From positions 1 through 32,021 of the forward strand of contig NZ_BJXX01000148.1 in the NCBI RefSeq assembly GCF_007991215.1: a stretch of DNA of 32,021 nt. The letters are read 5' to 3'. Made by a program: the position numbers and the translations under genes. The DNA comes from Aneurinibacillus danicus. Its GTDB lineage: Bacteria; Bacillota; Bacilli; Aneurinibacillales; Aneurinibacillaceae. Position 1 is the stretch's first letter, and the number at the start of each line of letters is the position of its first letter. Positions 8,490-16,122 of the stretch are shown piece after piece. The notes under the pieces were generated by a model, which worked only from the letters and a program-made list of their open reading frames with translations, was not told the DNA's origin and searched no databases.

Positions 8490-8669
8490 CTGTGAAAATC
8501 ATGAAGAAAGAGGGAGAAGAGGGAGGAAAAAAGATCTAAGGAAGAAAAAGGCCTTCGCCTTTTTCTACATTAAAATCCTCTCCTCATTCTTTCCTCTCTT
8601 TTCCTTCTACCGCAAAAGTATGATTTTCATGTCAGGGTTGTGGCTGAAAAGCCGTGGGAGTTTTGTTTT
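8484..8669 (+). repeat. Dispersed intergenic repeat, copy D (best full-length copy)
   Basis: The clearest copy. Outer arms TGAAAATCAT (8493-8502) and ATGATTTTCA (8620-8629) are perfect inverted repeats. Between them lie a purine-rich arm, a central 9-bp hairpin GAAAAAGGC / GCCTTTTTC (8544-8565, loop CTTC) and a pyrimidine-rich arm that is roughly complementary to the purine arm. After it comes CAGGGTTGTGGCTGAAAAGCC with the small GAAA-loop hairpin at 8642-8653 and a T-rich end. The right end abuts the -35 box of the following gene. A 70-codon frame across the repeat is spurious. Confidence 0.9.
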
Positions 8670-8698
8670 TTGACAATTTCCCACAATTTTTTGATATT
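8670..8698 (+). promoter_or_regulatory. Promoter of the 26-residue-repeat protein gene
   Basis: TTGACA at 8670-8675, 17-nt spacer, GATATT at 8693-8698. The -35 box lies directly at the right end of repeat copy D. A short inverted repeat TTGTTT / AAACAA (8708-8713 and 8732-8737) downstream could be an operator; this is speculative. Confidence 0.5.
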
Positions 8699-8774
8699 CT
8701 TTCCGCATTGTTTGTCTATCCTATATACCGTAAACAACCTTGTACCATTTTACCAAATTACAGGAGGAGTTTGA

Positions 8775-9272
8775 ATGAAAAAGAAACTGTATGCGATACT
8801 GCTGGGAACCGGATTGGCTTTGGCTGCGGTAAGCTCCGTATTTGCAGCCGATCAACCGGCCGAGTCGGCAAACGAAGGTCAAGCCAAAGCACATGCAGCC
8901 GGTTTTGGCTGCAAAATGCATGGAAAGAAGTTTGACCTGGAGAAAGTGGCAAAAGAAAAAGGCATCACCGTGGATGAGCTGAAAAAGCAGATAGAGCAAA
9001 AAAGGGAAGCAAAGCTGGCTGAAATCGCCAAGGAAAAAGGCATTACCGTGGAAGAGTTGAAAAAGCAAATGCGCGAGAAGCGCGAAAACCACCTGGCTGA
9101 GATGGCAAAGGCACGCGGAATGAGCGTCGATGAGTTGAAAACGGAACTTAATAAGATGCATGAAGCGCACCTCGCCGCACTTGCAAAAGAGCGTGGAATT
9201 ACCGTAGAGGAATTGAAAAAGCAACTGCCGAATCCGGACGGCCCAGTCTTTTTCCATGACAACGACCTGTAA
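8775..9272 (+). CDS. Secreted protein with four 26-residue helical repeats
   Basis: A 165-residue protein with a signal peptide (KKK, hydrophobic core, cleavage likely after VFA at residue 24). The mature part has a single Cys46 in GFGCKMHGKK, then a repeat with an exact 26-residue period starting at residues 59, 85, 111 and 137 (consensus AKEKGITVEELKKQ, then a charged helix KREAKLAEI). The last repeat is partial, followed by the tail PNPDGPVFFHDNDL. The unit resembles the helix pair of LysM or small HTH-like motifs, but I do not recognise a named family. It lies directly upstream of cssR with a terminator between, so it may be a CssR-regulated surface or chaperone-like protein; that is inference. 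The start has AGGAGG 8 nt upstream. Confidence 0.85.
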   Translation: MKKKLYAILLGTGLALAAVSSVFAADQPAESANEGQAKAHAAGFGCKMHGKKFDLEKVAKEKGITVDELKKQIEQKREAKLAEIAKEKGITVEELKKQMREKRENHLAEMAKARGMSVDELKTELNKMHEAHLAALAKERGITVEELKKQLPNPDGPVFFHDNDL

Positions 9273-9284
9273 AATTCTGATCAT

Positions 9285-9325
9285 TAAAGAAAGGAACATG
9301 TTGCCTCTGCATGTTCCTTTCTTTA
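9285..9325 (+). terminator. Rho-independent terminator between the repeat protein gene and cssR
   Basis: Perfect 16-bp stem TAAAGAAAGGAACATG / CATGTTCCTTTCTTTA with a 9-nt loop. It should largely insulate cssR from upstream transcription. Confidence 0.93.
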
Positions 9326-9361
9326 TCTTTAATATATAAAGACTGAATTATCGGAGGAGCC

Positions 9362-10054
9362 ATGTCGTATCATGTATACCTGGTTGAAGACGAAGCCAAT
9401 CTGAACCGCCTGTTGACGTCCTACTTGCAAAATGAGGGCTGGAAAGTTACATCGTTTCTTACCGGCGCGCAGGCAAAAGCGGCAATCCCACAGAATCCGC
9501 ACGTATGGATTCTCGACATCATGCTGCCTGATACGGACGGTTTCGAACTTCTCAATCTCATTAAGTCGAACAACGCCAAACTTCCCGTCATTTTCATATC
9601 TGCCAGAGACGCGGATTTAGATCGTATCATCGGCCTGGAGATGGGCAGCGACGATTATCTCGCCAAACCGTTTTTGCCCCGCGAGCTTGTCATCCGTACC
9701 CGTAAACTGCTTGAAAGAGTATACGGTCCTAACAACCAAGCCCCTGTATCCGCTGAGCAAACAACAGGCATTCTTACCATTTCTTCTTACACGATATATG
9801 AAAAAGAGCGAAGGGTGCTATACGATGACCAACCTGTCGATTTGACTTCAAAGGAGTTGGATTTGCTGCTATTGTTTGCCGGACACCAGGGCCAGGCCCT
9901 CTCCCGCCAACAGATTCTTAATCATATCTGGGGGACCGATTATTTCGGTACGGACCGTGTCGTGGACGATCTAGTGCGGCGTCTGCGCAAAAAAATGCCG
10001 GAGCTGCGCCTCGAAACGCTATACGGCTACGGCTACAGGATGACGAACATATGA
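9362..10054 (+). CDS. cssR: Response regulator CssR (secretion stress)
   Basis: OmpR/PhoB-family response regulator of 230 residues. The receiver domain (1-120) has the acidic pair in YLVEDEANLN, phospho-acceptor Asp52 in WILDIMLPD, FISARDADLDR and the conserved Lys in YLAKPFLPREL. The C-terminal winged-helix domain ends with WGTDYFGTDRVVDDLVRRLR and TLYGYGYRM. The wording of both domains, particularly HVWILDIMLPDTDG, FISARDADLDRIIGLE and DYFGTDRVVDDLVRRLRKKMPEL, closely follows Bacillus subtilis CssR, which activates htrA and htrB protease genes when misfolded secreted proteins accumulate. GGAGGAG precedes the ATG. The stop overlaps the cssS start by ATGA. Confidence 0.93.
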   Translation: MSYHVYLVEDEANLNRLLTSYLQNEGWKVTSFLTGAQAKAAIPQNPHVWILDIMLPDTDGFELLNLIKSNNAKLPVIFISARDADLDRIIGLEMGSDDYLAKPFLPRELVIRTRKLLERVYGPNNQAPVSAEQTTGILTISSYTIYEKERRVLYDDQPVDLTSKELDLLLLFAGHQGQALSRQQILNHIWGTDYFGTDRVVDDLVRRLRKKMPELRLETLYGYGYRMTNI

Positions 10055-11427
10055 GAAACCGACCGCTGGCTGTACAAATATGGTTTGTATTCACAGGAAT
10101 CATGACGATCGTCCTCTGCCTTGTCATCGTGCTAATTCCTGTCCTCGTCCGGCCTTTCCTCGTCCAGGATACGTATACACGTATTAAAGAGGCACAAGCC
10201 CTGCTCTGGGACAGGACGGGCAACAGCCTTGATCCCGGAAAGCGGTTCGGTCAAAAAGAGTCCGGTGTCGTACGCCATCTTTTGTATGCAGACGGAAGCT
10301 GGATGGCGCCGCCTTTTGCGATCGCATCGCTATCCCCGGAATTTTTATCACAAGCCCAGGAGCAAGCCCTTACCCAGGCCGAACCGATAAAAGAATACAA
10401 AAGTAAAGTGGGAAACCGGACGCTATATTATATGATTCGCAGCGCCCAGACGGAGGGACAGGCATTCTTTCTGCTCTCTTATGCATGGGACACATATCAA
10501 AGGGAATTTATCTCCTCGTTTATCCGCCAGTTGTTTGGTATGGCGCTCCTGGTTCTTATCGCCAGCTTTCCGTTTTCGTACTGGCTGTCTAAGTACCTTT
10601 CCCGGCCGCTTGTTCAGATTGAAAAGCATGTGGAGCGGCTTGCCGAGCGCGATTGGCATAGCCCGCTGCTGCTTGAGCGGAAAGATGAAATCGGGCGGTT
10701 GGCCGCATCGGTGGAGCGCATGCGTCGACGGCTGGTGAGACAGGACGAAACACAGCGGACGCTGCTACAGAATATATCGCATGAACTAAAAACGCCCATT
10801 ATGGTCATTCGAAGCTACGCACAGGCCATAATGGACGGCATGTATCCTTCCGGCGATTTACCGCAAACGGTGGATGTAATCGAGAAGGAGGCAGAGCGGC
10901 TGGAGCGACAGGTCAGGCAATTGCTCTATCTGACAAAACTCGACTACTTAGCGGCTGAGGAGCAAGTTTTCTATCCGGTTCCTCTTGCAAAGATTGCAGG
11001 TGAAACCATTCAGCGTTTGCGGTGGCGAAGACCGGAGCTTGCATGGGTATACGACATACCTTCCGCCCACATCCTCGGCAATGAAGAACAACTGCGTACC
11101 GCGCTGGAAAATGTGCTGGATAATCAGATTCGCTATGCGAAACGAACGATTTTCGTAACAGGGGAAGTACAAAATGAAGAACATAAGAGCTTTTTGCTGC
11201 TGCGCCTCGGCAACGACGGCCCCCCCATCCCAACAGAAAGCATCCAAACGATTTTCGAGCCTTACCGCAAAGGAGCAGACGGACAATTCGGACTCGGCCT
11301 GGCGATTGTACAGCGAATTGTCGCTCTGCATCACGGGAAGATTTGGGTTAAAAATGAAGAAAACCGACCCTTCTTCTTTATCCGTCTTCCCCTGACAAAA
11401 GAAACGAAGAACAGCCCGTCTGACTGA
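10051..11427 (+). CDS. cssS: Sensor histidine kinase CssS
   Basis: A 458-residue membrane kinase, partner of CssR. Layout: transmembrane segment 1 at about 8-33, an extracytoplasmic sensor region of about 120 residues, transmembrane segment 2 at about 158-180, HAMP linker (about 181-235), the dimerisation/phospho-acceptor motif NISHELKTPI with His244, then an HATPase domain with LENVLDNQIRYA (N box), FEPYRKG and the glycine-rich FGLGLAIV. The start of the protein (RNRPLAVQIW) and the LLQNISHELKTPIMVIR core match Bacillus CssS well. In B. subtilis CssS detects misfolded exported proteins and the HtrA proteases. Translation is coupled to cssR by a 4-base overlap. A terminator follows at 11431. 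Confidence 0.93.
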   Translation: MRNRPLAVQIWFVFTGIMTIVLCLVIVLIPVLVRPFLVQDTYTRIKEAQALLWDRTGNSLDPGKRFGQKESGVVRHLLYADGSWMAPPFAIASLSPEFLSQAQEQALTQAEPIKEYKSKVGNRTLYYMIRSAQTEGQAFFLLSYAWDTYQREFISSFIRQLFGMALLVLIASFPFSYWLSKYLSRPLVQIEKHVERLAERDWHSPLLLERKDEIGRLAASVERMRRRLVRQDETQRTLLQNISHELKTPIMVIRSYAQAIMDGMYPSGDLPQTVDVIEKEAERLERQVRQLLYLTKLDYLAAEEQVFYPVPLAKIAGETIQRLRWRRPELAWVYDIPSAHILGNEEQLRTALENVLDNQIRYAKRTIFVTGEVQNEEHKSFLLLRLGNDGPPIPTESIQTIFEPYRKGADGQFGLGLAIVQRIVALHHGKIWVKNEENRPFFFIRLPLTKETKNSPSD

Positions 11428-11430
11428 GAC

Positions 11431-11465
11431 AAGAGCTCACCTTTCCTGGTGACTCTTATTTTTTT
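11431..11465 (+). terminator. Terminator after cssS
   Basis: Stem AAGAGCTCACC / GGTGACTCTT with one bulged base, loop of 6 nt, followed by ATTTTTTTAT. Confidence 0.75.
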
Positions 11466-11552
11466 ATCCGAATCCAAACTCGCCCAATCCCTTTTTCTCC
11501 TGCGGCAGAAGAATTGTTTTTTGAAAACGCATATTTTACGAACAATAAACAT

Positions 11553-11582
11553 TTGACATCGCTATATCGTTTGTTTTAAGAT
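11553..11582 (+). promoter_or_regulatory. Promoter of the purine riboswitch transcript
   Basis: TTGACA at 11553-11558 and TAAGAT at 11577-11582, 18-nt spacer. It lies 40 nt upstream of the riboswitch aptamer. The promoter appears intact although the gene it serves is broken. Confidence 0.6.
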
Positions 11583-11621
11583 ACAAGATGTTCAAAACAT
11601 TACGATCATCTTATTTTTTTG

Positions 11622-11730
11622 TTCGTATATCCTCAATAATACGGTTTGAGGGTCTCTACAGGGAACCATAAATTCCTAACTACGAATATAGGGTGTACTG
11701 TACCTATTTTCGGTTAGGGATTTTTTATTT
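11622..11730 (+). promoter_or_regulatory. Purine riboswitch, guanine type, with terminator
   Basis: The aptamer spans 11622-11686. P1 is TTCGTA / TACGAA; P2 is CCTCAA / TTTGAGG with loop TAATACGG; J2/3 is GTCTCTAC; P3 is AGGGA / TTCCT with loop ACCATAAA; J3/1 is AACTACG. These match the conserved purine-aptamer core and loop-loop contacts. The specificity base in J3/1 (equivalent of position 74 in the xpt aptamer) is C, which pairs with guanine or hypoxanthine; adenine sensors have U. The expression platform follows: TTAGGGA can pair back to the TCCTAA of P3, and a T-run at 11721-11726 completes a terminator. Bacterial homologues switch off purine transport and synthesis genes when guanine is high. 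Confidence 0.9.
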
Positions 11731-11746
11731 GCACGGGAGGATGTTT

Positions 11747-12126
11747 ATGGAGAAGTTTTTTAACCTTAAGGCAAACGGAACGAATATAAGGACGGAGTCA
11801 ATTGCAGGGGTAACCACATTCTTGACGATGGTCTATATTGTGATTGTCAATCCTGCGATTCTTTCTTCTGCCGGTGTTCCGTTCAATCAGGTGTTCATGG
11901 CGACGATTATCGCTACTGTGATAGGTACGCTTTGCATGGGACTGCTTGCCAAATACCCTATCGCCATTGCTCCGGGGATGGGGATGAATGCATACTTTGC
12001 GAGCGTAGTCGCCACGCACGGTATTTCGTATCAGACCGTGTTCGGCACGGTGTTTTTAGCCGGTATTATCTTTATGTGTTCGGGGTTATTTTCATCATTC
12101 AAATGATCTACTTCCCGGCTCACTAA
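11747..12126 (+). pseudogene. Guanine/hypoxanthine permease remnant (PbuG/AzgA family)
   Basis: The first 105 or so residues are a clean N-terminus of an NCS2/AzgA-type purine permease: EKFFNLKANGTNIRTESIAGVTTFLTMVYI, VNPAILSSAGVPF, and the substrate-site region APGMGMNAYFA. Family members have about 430 residues, but this frame ends at 12106. In another frame, 12060-12126 reads VFGVIFIIQMIYFPAH and stop, which looks like the last helix of such a permease. An internal deletion of roughly 300 codons that also shifted the frame explains both. The start is the ATG at 11747, 6 nt after GGGAGG. Guanine riboswitch and promoter upstream are intact. Confidence 0.82.
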
Positions 12127-12261
12127 GAAGCCGATACACCGGGGAGTTCCCTTTTAATCGGCCACGGTAGTTTTCTGCTGCCCATTCTATAAATGGGAAT
12201 TCAACTATTGTATAATGCTAGAAGATACAAAACTTTACACAGAGAGAGGAAAAAATAAACT

Positions 12262-13326
12262 ATGTTAATCCGCAGAAAACATACATATCTTCGCATGGCA
12301 ACGGCCGCTCTTTCGCTTGCCGCATGCTTCACGGCTACGTCTCTCTCCACAGCCTACGCACTGGACGAGCACAACGTTTTTACCGACGTGCCGCGCACCC
12401 ATTGGGCCTGGATAAACGGCACGCTGCCATGGGCGGCGCAAGCGCATATTCTGGAAACACAAAAGGAGACCGTGCTTCAACCCGCCCAGATTATCACGGA
12501 ACAGGAATTCCTCGGCATGATGATGCGCCTGTATCCCAATACAAAAAATGAGATAGGCTCTGGAACGACCGAGGATATATACCGCTTAGCCCGTCAATAT
12601 AACCTGCCAGTTGCAACGGACAAACCAGAACAGCGTACCGCCGAACTTACGCGCCTGCAGGTCGCACATTTACTCGCGGCTGCCGGTGGGAAACATTACG
12701 ATGACGCCGGTGCCATCGCCTATATGTACGAACACGGAATTACGAAAGGCGCGGACGGGGAATCCACCATCGCGGGTTATGGCGGCGACAAAAAAGTCAG
12801 CCGGGTCGAAGCGATACAGTTTCTAAAAATGGCCCATGACAAAGGGATTGCCTCTATCATGCATACGATGCCGGCAATTGCCGTTTCCAACCCGAGTACC
12901 TCCCGGTTTATCAGCAGTAGCCAGGAGGTAGTGACAGCCAACCTTCAAAAAGCCCAAACAGCCGCTTACACACGGTATACGCAGATTCAAGATAGGAGCA
13001 CGTTTGCCTACTGGACCAGACAATTATATGAAACCGCACGCAAGATGGGGATAAGCGCCGACGGTACCCTTCGCCTGCCACTACCGGCCATTTCAGGAAA
13101 TAAAACCCTCATCTACCATGTGGCTGCAGACCGCTGGTATTACGGTGAAATCAAAGGCGAAGAGCCGAATATACCCAAACATCTGGATTTTCCGAAACAT
13201 GAGGATTGGAGTGTTCTGCTTATTGTGAAAGAGGGAGACCGCATCGTCGGAGATATGTACTACGACACAGCGTCCGAATCCATTGAGATTAACAACGTAA
13301 TCATCCAAAAACACGTCAAAAAATAA
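12262..13326 (+). CDS. SLH-domain exported protein
   Basis: A 354-residue protein with a signal peptide (RRKHTYLR, then a hydrophobic stretch ending in STAYA near residue 33). Two S-layer-homology-like segments follow: about 38-95 (VFTDVPRTHWAWINGTLPWA ... LQPAQIITEQEFLGMMMRLY) and about 145-195 (YDDAGAIAYMYEHGITKGA ... KVSRVEAIQFLKMAHDKG). SLH domains bind secondary cell-wall polymers, so the protein is probably wall-attached. The C-terminal 150 residues (Tyr/Thr-rich linker, then a beta-rich IYHVAADRWYYGEI ... WSVLLIVKEGDRIVGDMYY) are not recognised. The binding site is weak (GAGAGG). The gene ends in a perfect terminator shared with the convergent DUF4855 gene. Confidence 0.82.
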   Translation: MLIRRKHTYLRMATAALSLAACFTATSLSTAYALDEHNVFTDVPRTHWAWINGTLPWAAQAHILETQKETVLQPAQIITEQEFLGMMMRLYPNTKNEIGSGTTEDIYRLARQYNLPVATDKPEQRTAELTRLQVAHLLAAAGGKHYDDAGAIAYMYEHGITKGADGESTIAGYGGDKKVSRVEAIQFLKMAHDKGIASIMHTMPAIAVSNPSTSRFISSSQEVVTANLQKAQTAAYTRYTQIQDRSTFAYWTRQLYETARKMGISADGTLRLPLPAISGNKTLIYHVAADRWYYGEIKGEEPNIPKHLDFPKHEDWSVLLIVKEGDRIVGDMYYDTASESIEINNVIIQKHVKK

Positions 13327-13358
13327 GAGGGTGCTGCTATGGCACCCTCTTATTTTTT
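13318..13358. terminator. Shared bidirectional terminator between convergent genes
   Basis: Perfect 17-bp stem AAAAAATAAGAGGGTGC / GCACCCTCTTATTTTTT with a 7-nt loop. It contains the stop codon of the SLH gene and touches the stop codon of the DUF4855 gene on the other strand. Confidence 0.95.
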
Positions 13359-15033
13359 ATTCCTCCTGCGGCTTCGCCAGCAGATAGGCAAACAGCTTTT
13401 CTTTGATATGACCCAGTTTGGCCGCGTTCACATCATGGAAGAATGCGTCGACCGCGCCCTCCCCGTCATAGACAAACACGCTCGGGCGATTTGCGCCCGC
13501 CAGACGCCCCAAATCGAGATATTGATTCAATGCCTGCACATACTTCGGATCTTCAATCAGCTTCCAGTTCCATTCCAGCATTGTCCCGGCGCCGGTCTGA
13601 CGGGCAATCGCGTTCGTCTCGCCCAGCATATCCGCACCCGGGAAGTTCTCCTTACTGAAATAGTGATTGGGCTGCAGCCAGGCGAAATCAAAGCCGAGCG
13701 TCCTCCACTGTTCGGCGTTTGCCGCCTGAAAATATGGGGCCCAATAAAATTTATACCCTTTCTTCCGCACCATTTCTCCGACTTCTTTCACGAATGCGCG
13801 GTCAGCATCAGGCACAATTTCGTTGGTCCAATAAAAACCGGCAAGACGGAGCGCCTGCGGTTTTCTTGCCTCCCACTGGGAGATAATCCGTTCAATGTAC
13901 CCGTTTACCAGTGCGGTTCGCTGTGTCGGGTGCACGGTGCCCGTCGGATTTGGCAGACCGATAATCACATTCGTCCGGTATCCGTTATCTTTCATCTGGA
14001 TGCGCGCTTTCAGCGTGGCTTTCTCCAATAAATCGATTTCTTTTCCCGGAGAGAACACCTCGGTTACATACTTTTGCAGCGTTTCGGACGGATTGCCTTT
14101 GCTTGCGTCGAACGTCTCAAAACTATAGCCGCGTCTCTCTTTTCCTACCGGGCGAATAATAAACGTATCGAACAGCCAGTGTGGACGATTGTTCCACTGA
14201 ACGACCATCCGTTTAAACAAATCCCCCGTCTTTGTATGCTGGGCTTCCGTCATGAAAATTACATTACTGACATACCCGTTTGCTTCGGTTTTACGATCCG
14301 GGTATGCGGCCTTTGCGGACTCCACCTGTCCTTTTTCAGCATGCAGCCATACGAAACGACCCTGCTGTTCGATTTTATACCAGTTTCCCGCAGTAGCGTA
14401 TGCAATCGTTTCATACGGAACGTTTGAAAGAGTGCCCACCTGCTCCCAAAACAGATCGGGATACGGGTAAAGCGGAATAGGGGCCTTCACCGTGATTTTG
14501 CGCACACCGATGGTTTCCGTTACCTGATCTGCTCCCGCATATAGCCAACCCGGTCCGTTATCGGTACGGATCTGGTACCAGCCACCGTTTTGCTTCAAAA
14601 CTTGAATACGCTGGGGGTGAATATACATCAACCGCTTTGAGCGGGGGTCTGCTTCTTGGTAGACGGAAACCGGGTGATGGAGGAACATGTACTTACGTGT
14701 CGGCTCCGTATCTTCTCCCGTTTTTTCCGGCAGGATGCGAATATGGGACACATCCGCTTTCCTTACCCAGACTTCCTGCTTCCCATATCCGATTTTATAC
14801 CACTCTCCCTGTGTTTCGAGCACTCCTTCCGGCATTTCCCGCGGCGGAATATACCCTGCCGCCTGCGTATCGCCGGGCATAGAATAATAAGGGGTTTGCT
14901 TAAAGAAATAAAGCTCCCGGAAAGAAGCGGAAACTGCTTCAGCTTGAACCTGCGTTCCGGCGAGCGCCAGAATAAGCAGCACGCAGCCGGTTAGCTTTTT
15001 TATAAAGGTATGTAGGAACATTTGAGCAACCAT
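13357..15033 (-). CDS. Secreted DUF4855 protein with SH3-like wall-binding repeats
   Basis: A 558-residue exported protein. The signal peptide covers about residues 1-32 (FIKKLTGCVLLILALAGTQVQA). Residues about 35-260 hold three SH3/GW-like segments, each with a WYKI or WYQI core and a W-V/L closing strand (GEWYKIGYGKQEVWV, GGWYQIRTDNGPGWL, GNWYKIEQQGRFVWL). The C-terminal 300 residues match DUF4855 (VSNVIFMTEAQ, PHWLFDTFII, RLAGFYWTNEIV, YKFYWAPYFQ, FDFAWLQPNHYF), a predicted TIM-barrel, glycosidase-like domain. The role is probably in wall or polysaccharide processing; no substrate is known. SD is modest. It begins 15 nt after the nitronate monooxygenase stop on the same strand, so the two may be co-transcribed. 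Confidence 0.82.
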   Translation of the reverse strand: MVAQMFLHTFIKKLTGCVLLILALAGTQVQAEAVSASFRELYFFKQTPYYSMPGDTQAAGYIPPREMPEGVLETQGEWYKIGYGKQEVWVRKADVSHIRILPEKTGEDTEPTRKYMFLHHPVSVYQEADPRSKRLMYIHPQRIQVLKQNGGWYQIRTDNGPGWLYAGADQVTETIGVRKITVKAPIPLYPYPDLFWEQVGTLSNVPYETIAYATAGNWYKIEQQGRFVWLHAEKGQVESAKAAYPDRKTEANGYVSNVIFMTEAQHTKTGDLFKRMVVQWNNRPHWLFDTFIIRPVGKERRGYSFETFDASKGNPSETLQKYVTEVFSPGKEIDLLEKATLKARIQMKDNGYRTNVIIGLPNPTGTVHPTQRTALVNGYIERIISQWEARKPQALRLAGFYWTNEIVPDADRAFVKEVGEMVRKKGYKFYWAPYFQAANAEQWRTLGFDFAWLQPNHYFSKENFPGADMLGETNAIARQTGAGTMLEWNWKLIEDPKYVQALNQYLDLGRLAGANRPSVFVYDGEGAVDAFFHDVNAAKLGHIKEKLFAYLLAKPQEE

Positions 15034-15048
15034 TTTTTTCTTCCCTTT

Positions 15049-16122
15049 TCATTTTAACAGTTCTTGCGCCTGAGCTATGATTTCTTTTACGATTTCTTCC
15101 GCACGGTCTCCATCCGTTAGCAAACGCGTTGCCTGTCCGGCCCAAAGCGACAAGTATCGCGGATCGTTCTGTGCCGCTGCTTCCTTCCGGATATCGCCGG
15201 TCGCCGTATTCTGACTCGGAAACGGCAGCGGAGCTACTCCCGAATTCTCTACATGGTCAATAAAGGCGTTGCGAATTCCTCGTGCCGGACGCCCGGAGAA
15301 CGCTTTTGTAATGACGGTATCCTCCTCGGTGCTCTCCAGCAGAGCCTTTTTATAGGCCGGATGCGCCCCGGATTCTGCCGAGGTCAAAAACCGTGTACCC
15401 AACTGTACGCCCTGCGCGCCCAGCGCAAGCGCGGCCACAAGTCCCCGGCCATCCATAACGCCGCCTGCGGCCACTACCGGCACGCGTACATTGTCCACTA
15501 TCTGCGGCACAAGGGAAAAGGTCCCAATGTTAGCACCGTACGGATGCTTCGTTATATCAAATGTGCCGCGATGGCCGCCCGCGTCGCTTCCCTGGGCCAC
15601 CAGAACATCCGCTCCCTTCTCTTCCGCCAGTTTCGCCTCTTCGACGGTGGTTACCATCGTCATCACCGTCCGGCCCGCCGCTTTCGCCTCGCGCATTGCA
15701 TCATCCGGCAGGACGCCAAACGCCGTGCTGATAACCGGCACTTCTTCTTCCAACAATACTTGGAATTGCTCGGCGAACCAATTCGGAGTGCGAAGGTCTT
15801 CTTTTCCATGCGCAATGCCCAGCTCTTCCCGCAGCGGGTCCAGCATGCGCTGTACCTCCCTCACGCGCGATAAGTCATCTGTCATATCCACCGTGAATAG
15901 ATTCACACCAAATGGACGGTCGGTTAAACGCCGGATGGCCCGTACCGTGTCGCGAATCGCATCCGGAACCATATACGCCGCACCCAGCTTTCCCAGTCCC
16001 CCCGCATTTGATACGCCGGCAACCATCTCCGCCGTCGTCGGCCCTCCGGCCATTCCTGCCTGAATGACAGGATATGTAATGTTCAGGCGCCGGCATAGTT
16101 CTGTTTGCAGATCCAGTTTCAT
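15049..16122 (-). CDS. Nitronate monooxygenase (2-nitropropane dioxygenase family)
   Basis: An FMN-dependent TIM-barrel flavoprotein of 357 residues. Family features: the N-terminal YPVIQAGMAGGPTTAEMVAGVSNAGGLG, the KGADVLVAQGSDAGGHRGTF segment containing the catalytic His and phosphate loop, VPVVAAGGVMDGRGLVAALALGAQGVQLGTRFL, and the HPAYKKALL region. Such enzymes oxidise alkyl nitronates such as propionate-3-nitronate and detoxify them; related FabK proteins are enoyl-ACP reductases, but the GSDAGGH loop favours nitronate monooxygenase. The start has GGGAGGAG 8 nt upstream. The relation to the DUF4855 gene downstream is only positional. Confidence 0.9.
   Translation of the reverse strand: MKLDLQTELCRRLNITYPVIQAGMAGGPTTAEMVAGVSNAGGLGKLGAAYMVPDAIRDTVRAIRRLTDRPFGVNLFTVDMTDDLSRVREVQRMLDPLREELGIAHGKEDLRTPNWFAEQFQVLLEEEVPVISTAFGVLPDDAMREAKAAGRTVMTMVTTVEEAKLAEEKGADVLVAQGSDAGGHRGTFDITKHPYGANIGTFSLVPQIVDNVRVPVVAAGGVMDGRGLVAALALGAQGVQLGTRFLTSAESGAHPAYKKALLESTEEDTVITKAFSGRPARGIRNAFIDHVENSGVAPLPFPSQNTATGDIRKEAAAQNDPRYLSLWAGQATRLLTDGDRAEEIVKEIIAQAQELLK

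Noticed and set aside
8461-8673. 70-codon plus-strand frame across repeat copy D
   Set aside because: It lies entirely within the terminator and the repeat, has no ribosome binding site, and the frame is not kept in the other copies.
8938-9225. CRISPR-like periodic repeat
   Set aside because: The 78-nt periodicity is the coding sequence of four 26-residue protein repeats, not spaced identical DNA repeats.
11931-12126. Independent small gene starting near 11932
   Set aside because: Overlaps the permease N-terminus in another frame and lacks a binding site; its last 16 codons are better read as the frame-shifted end of the permease.
15253-16063. Two long plus-strand frames (206 and 190 codons)
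   Set aside because: Antisense shadows of the nitronate monooxygenase gene in GC-rich coding DNA.
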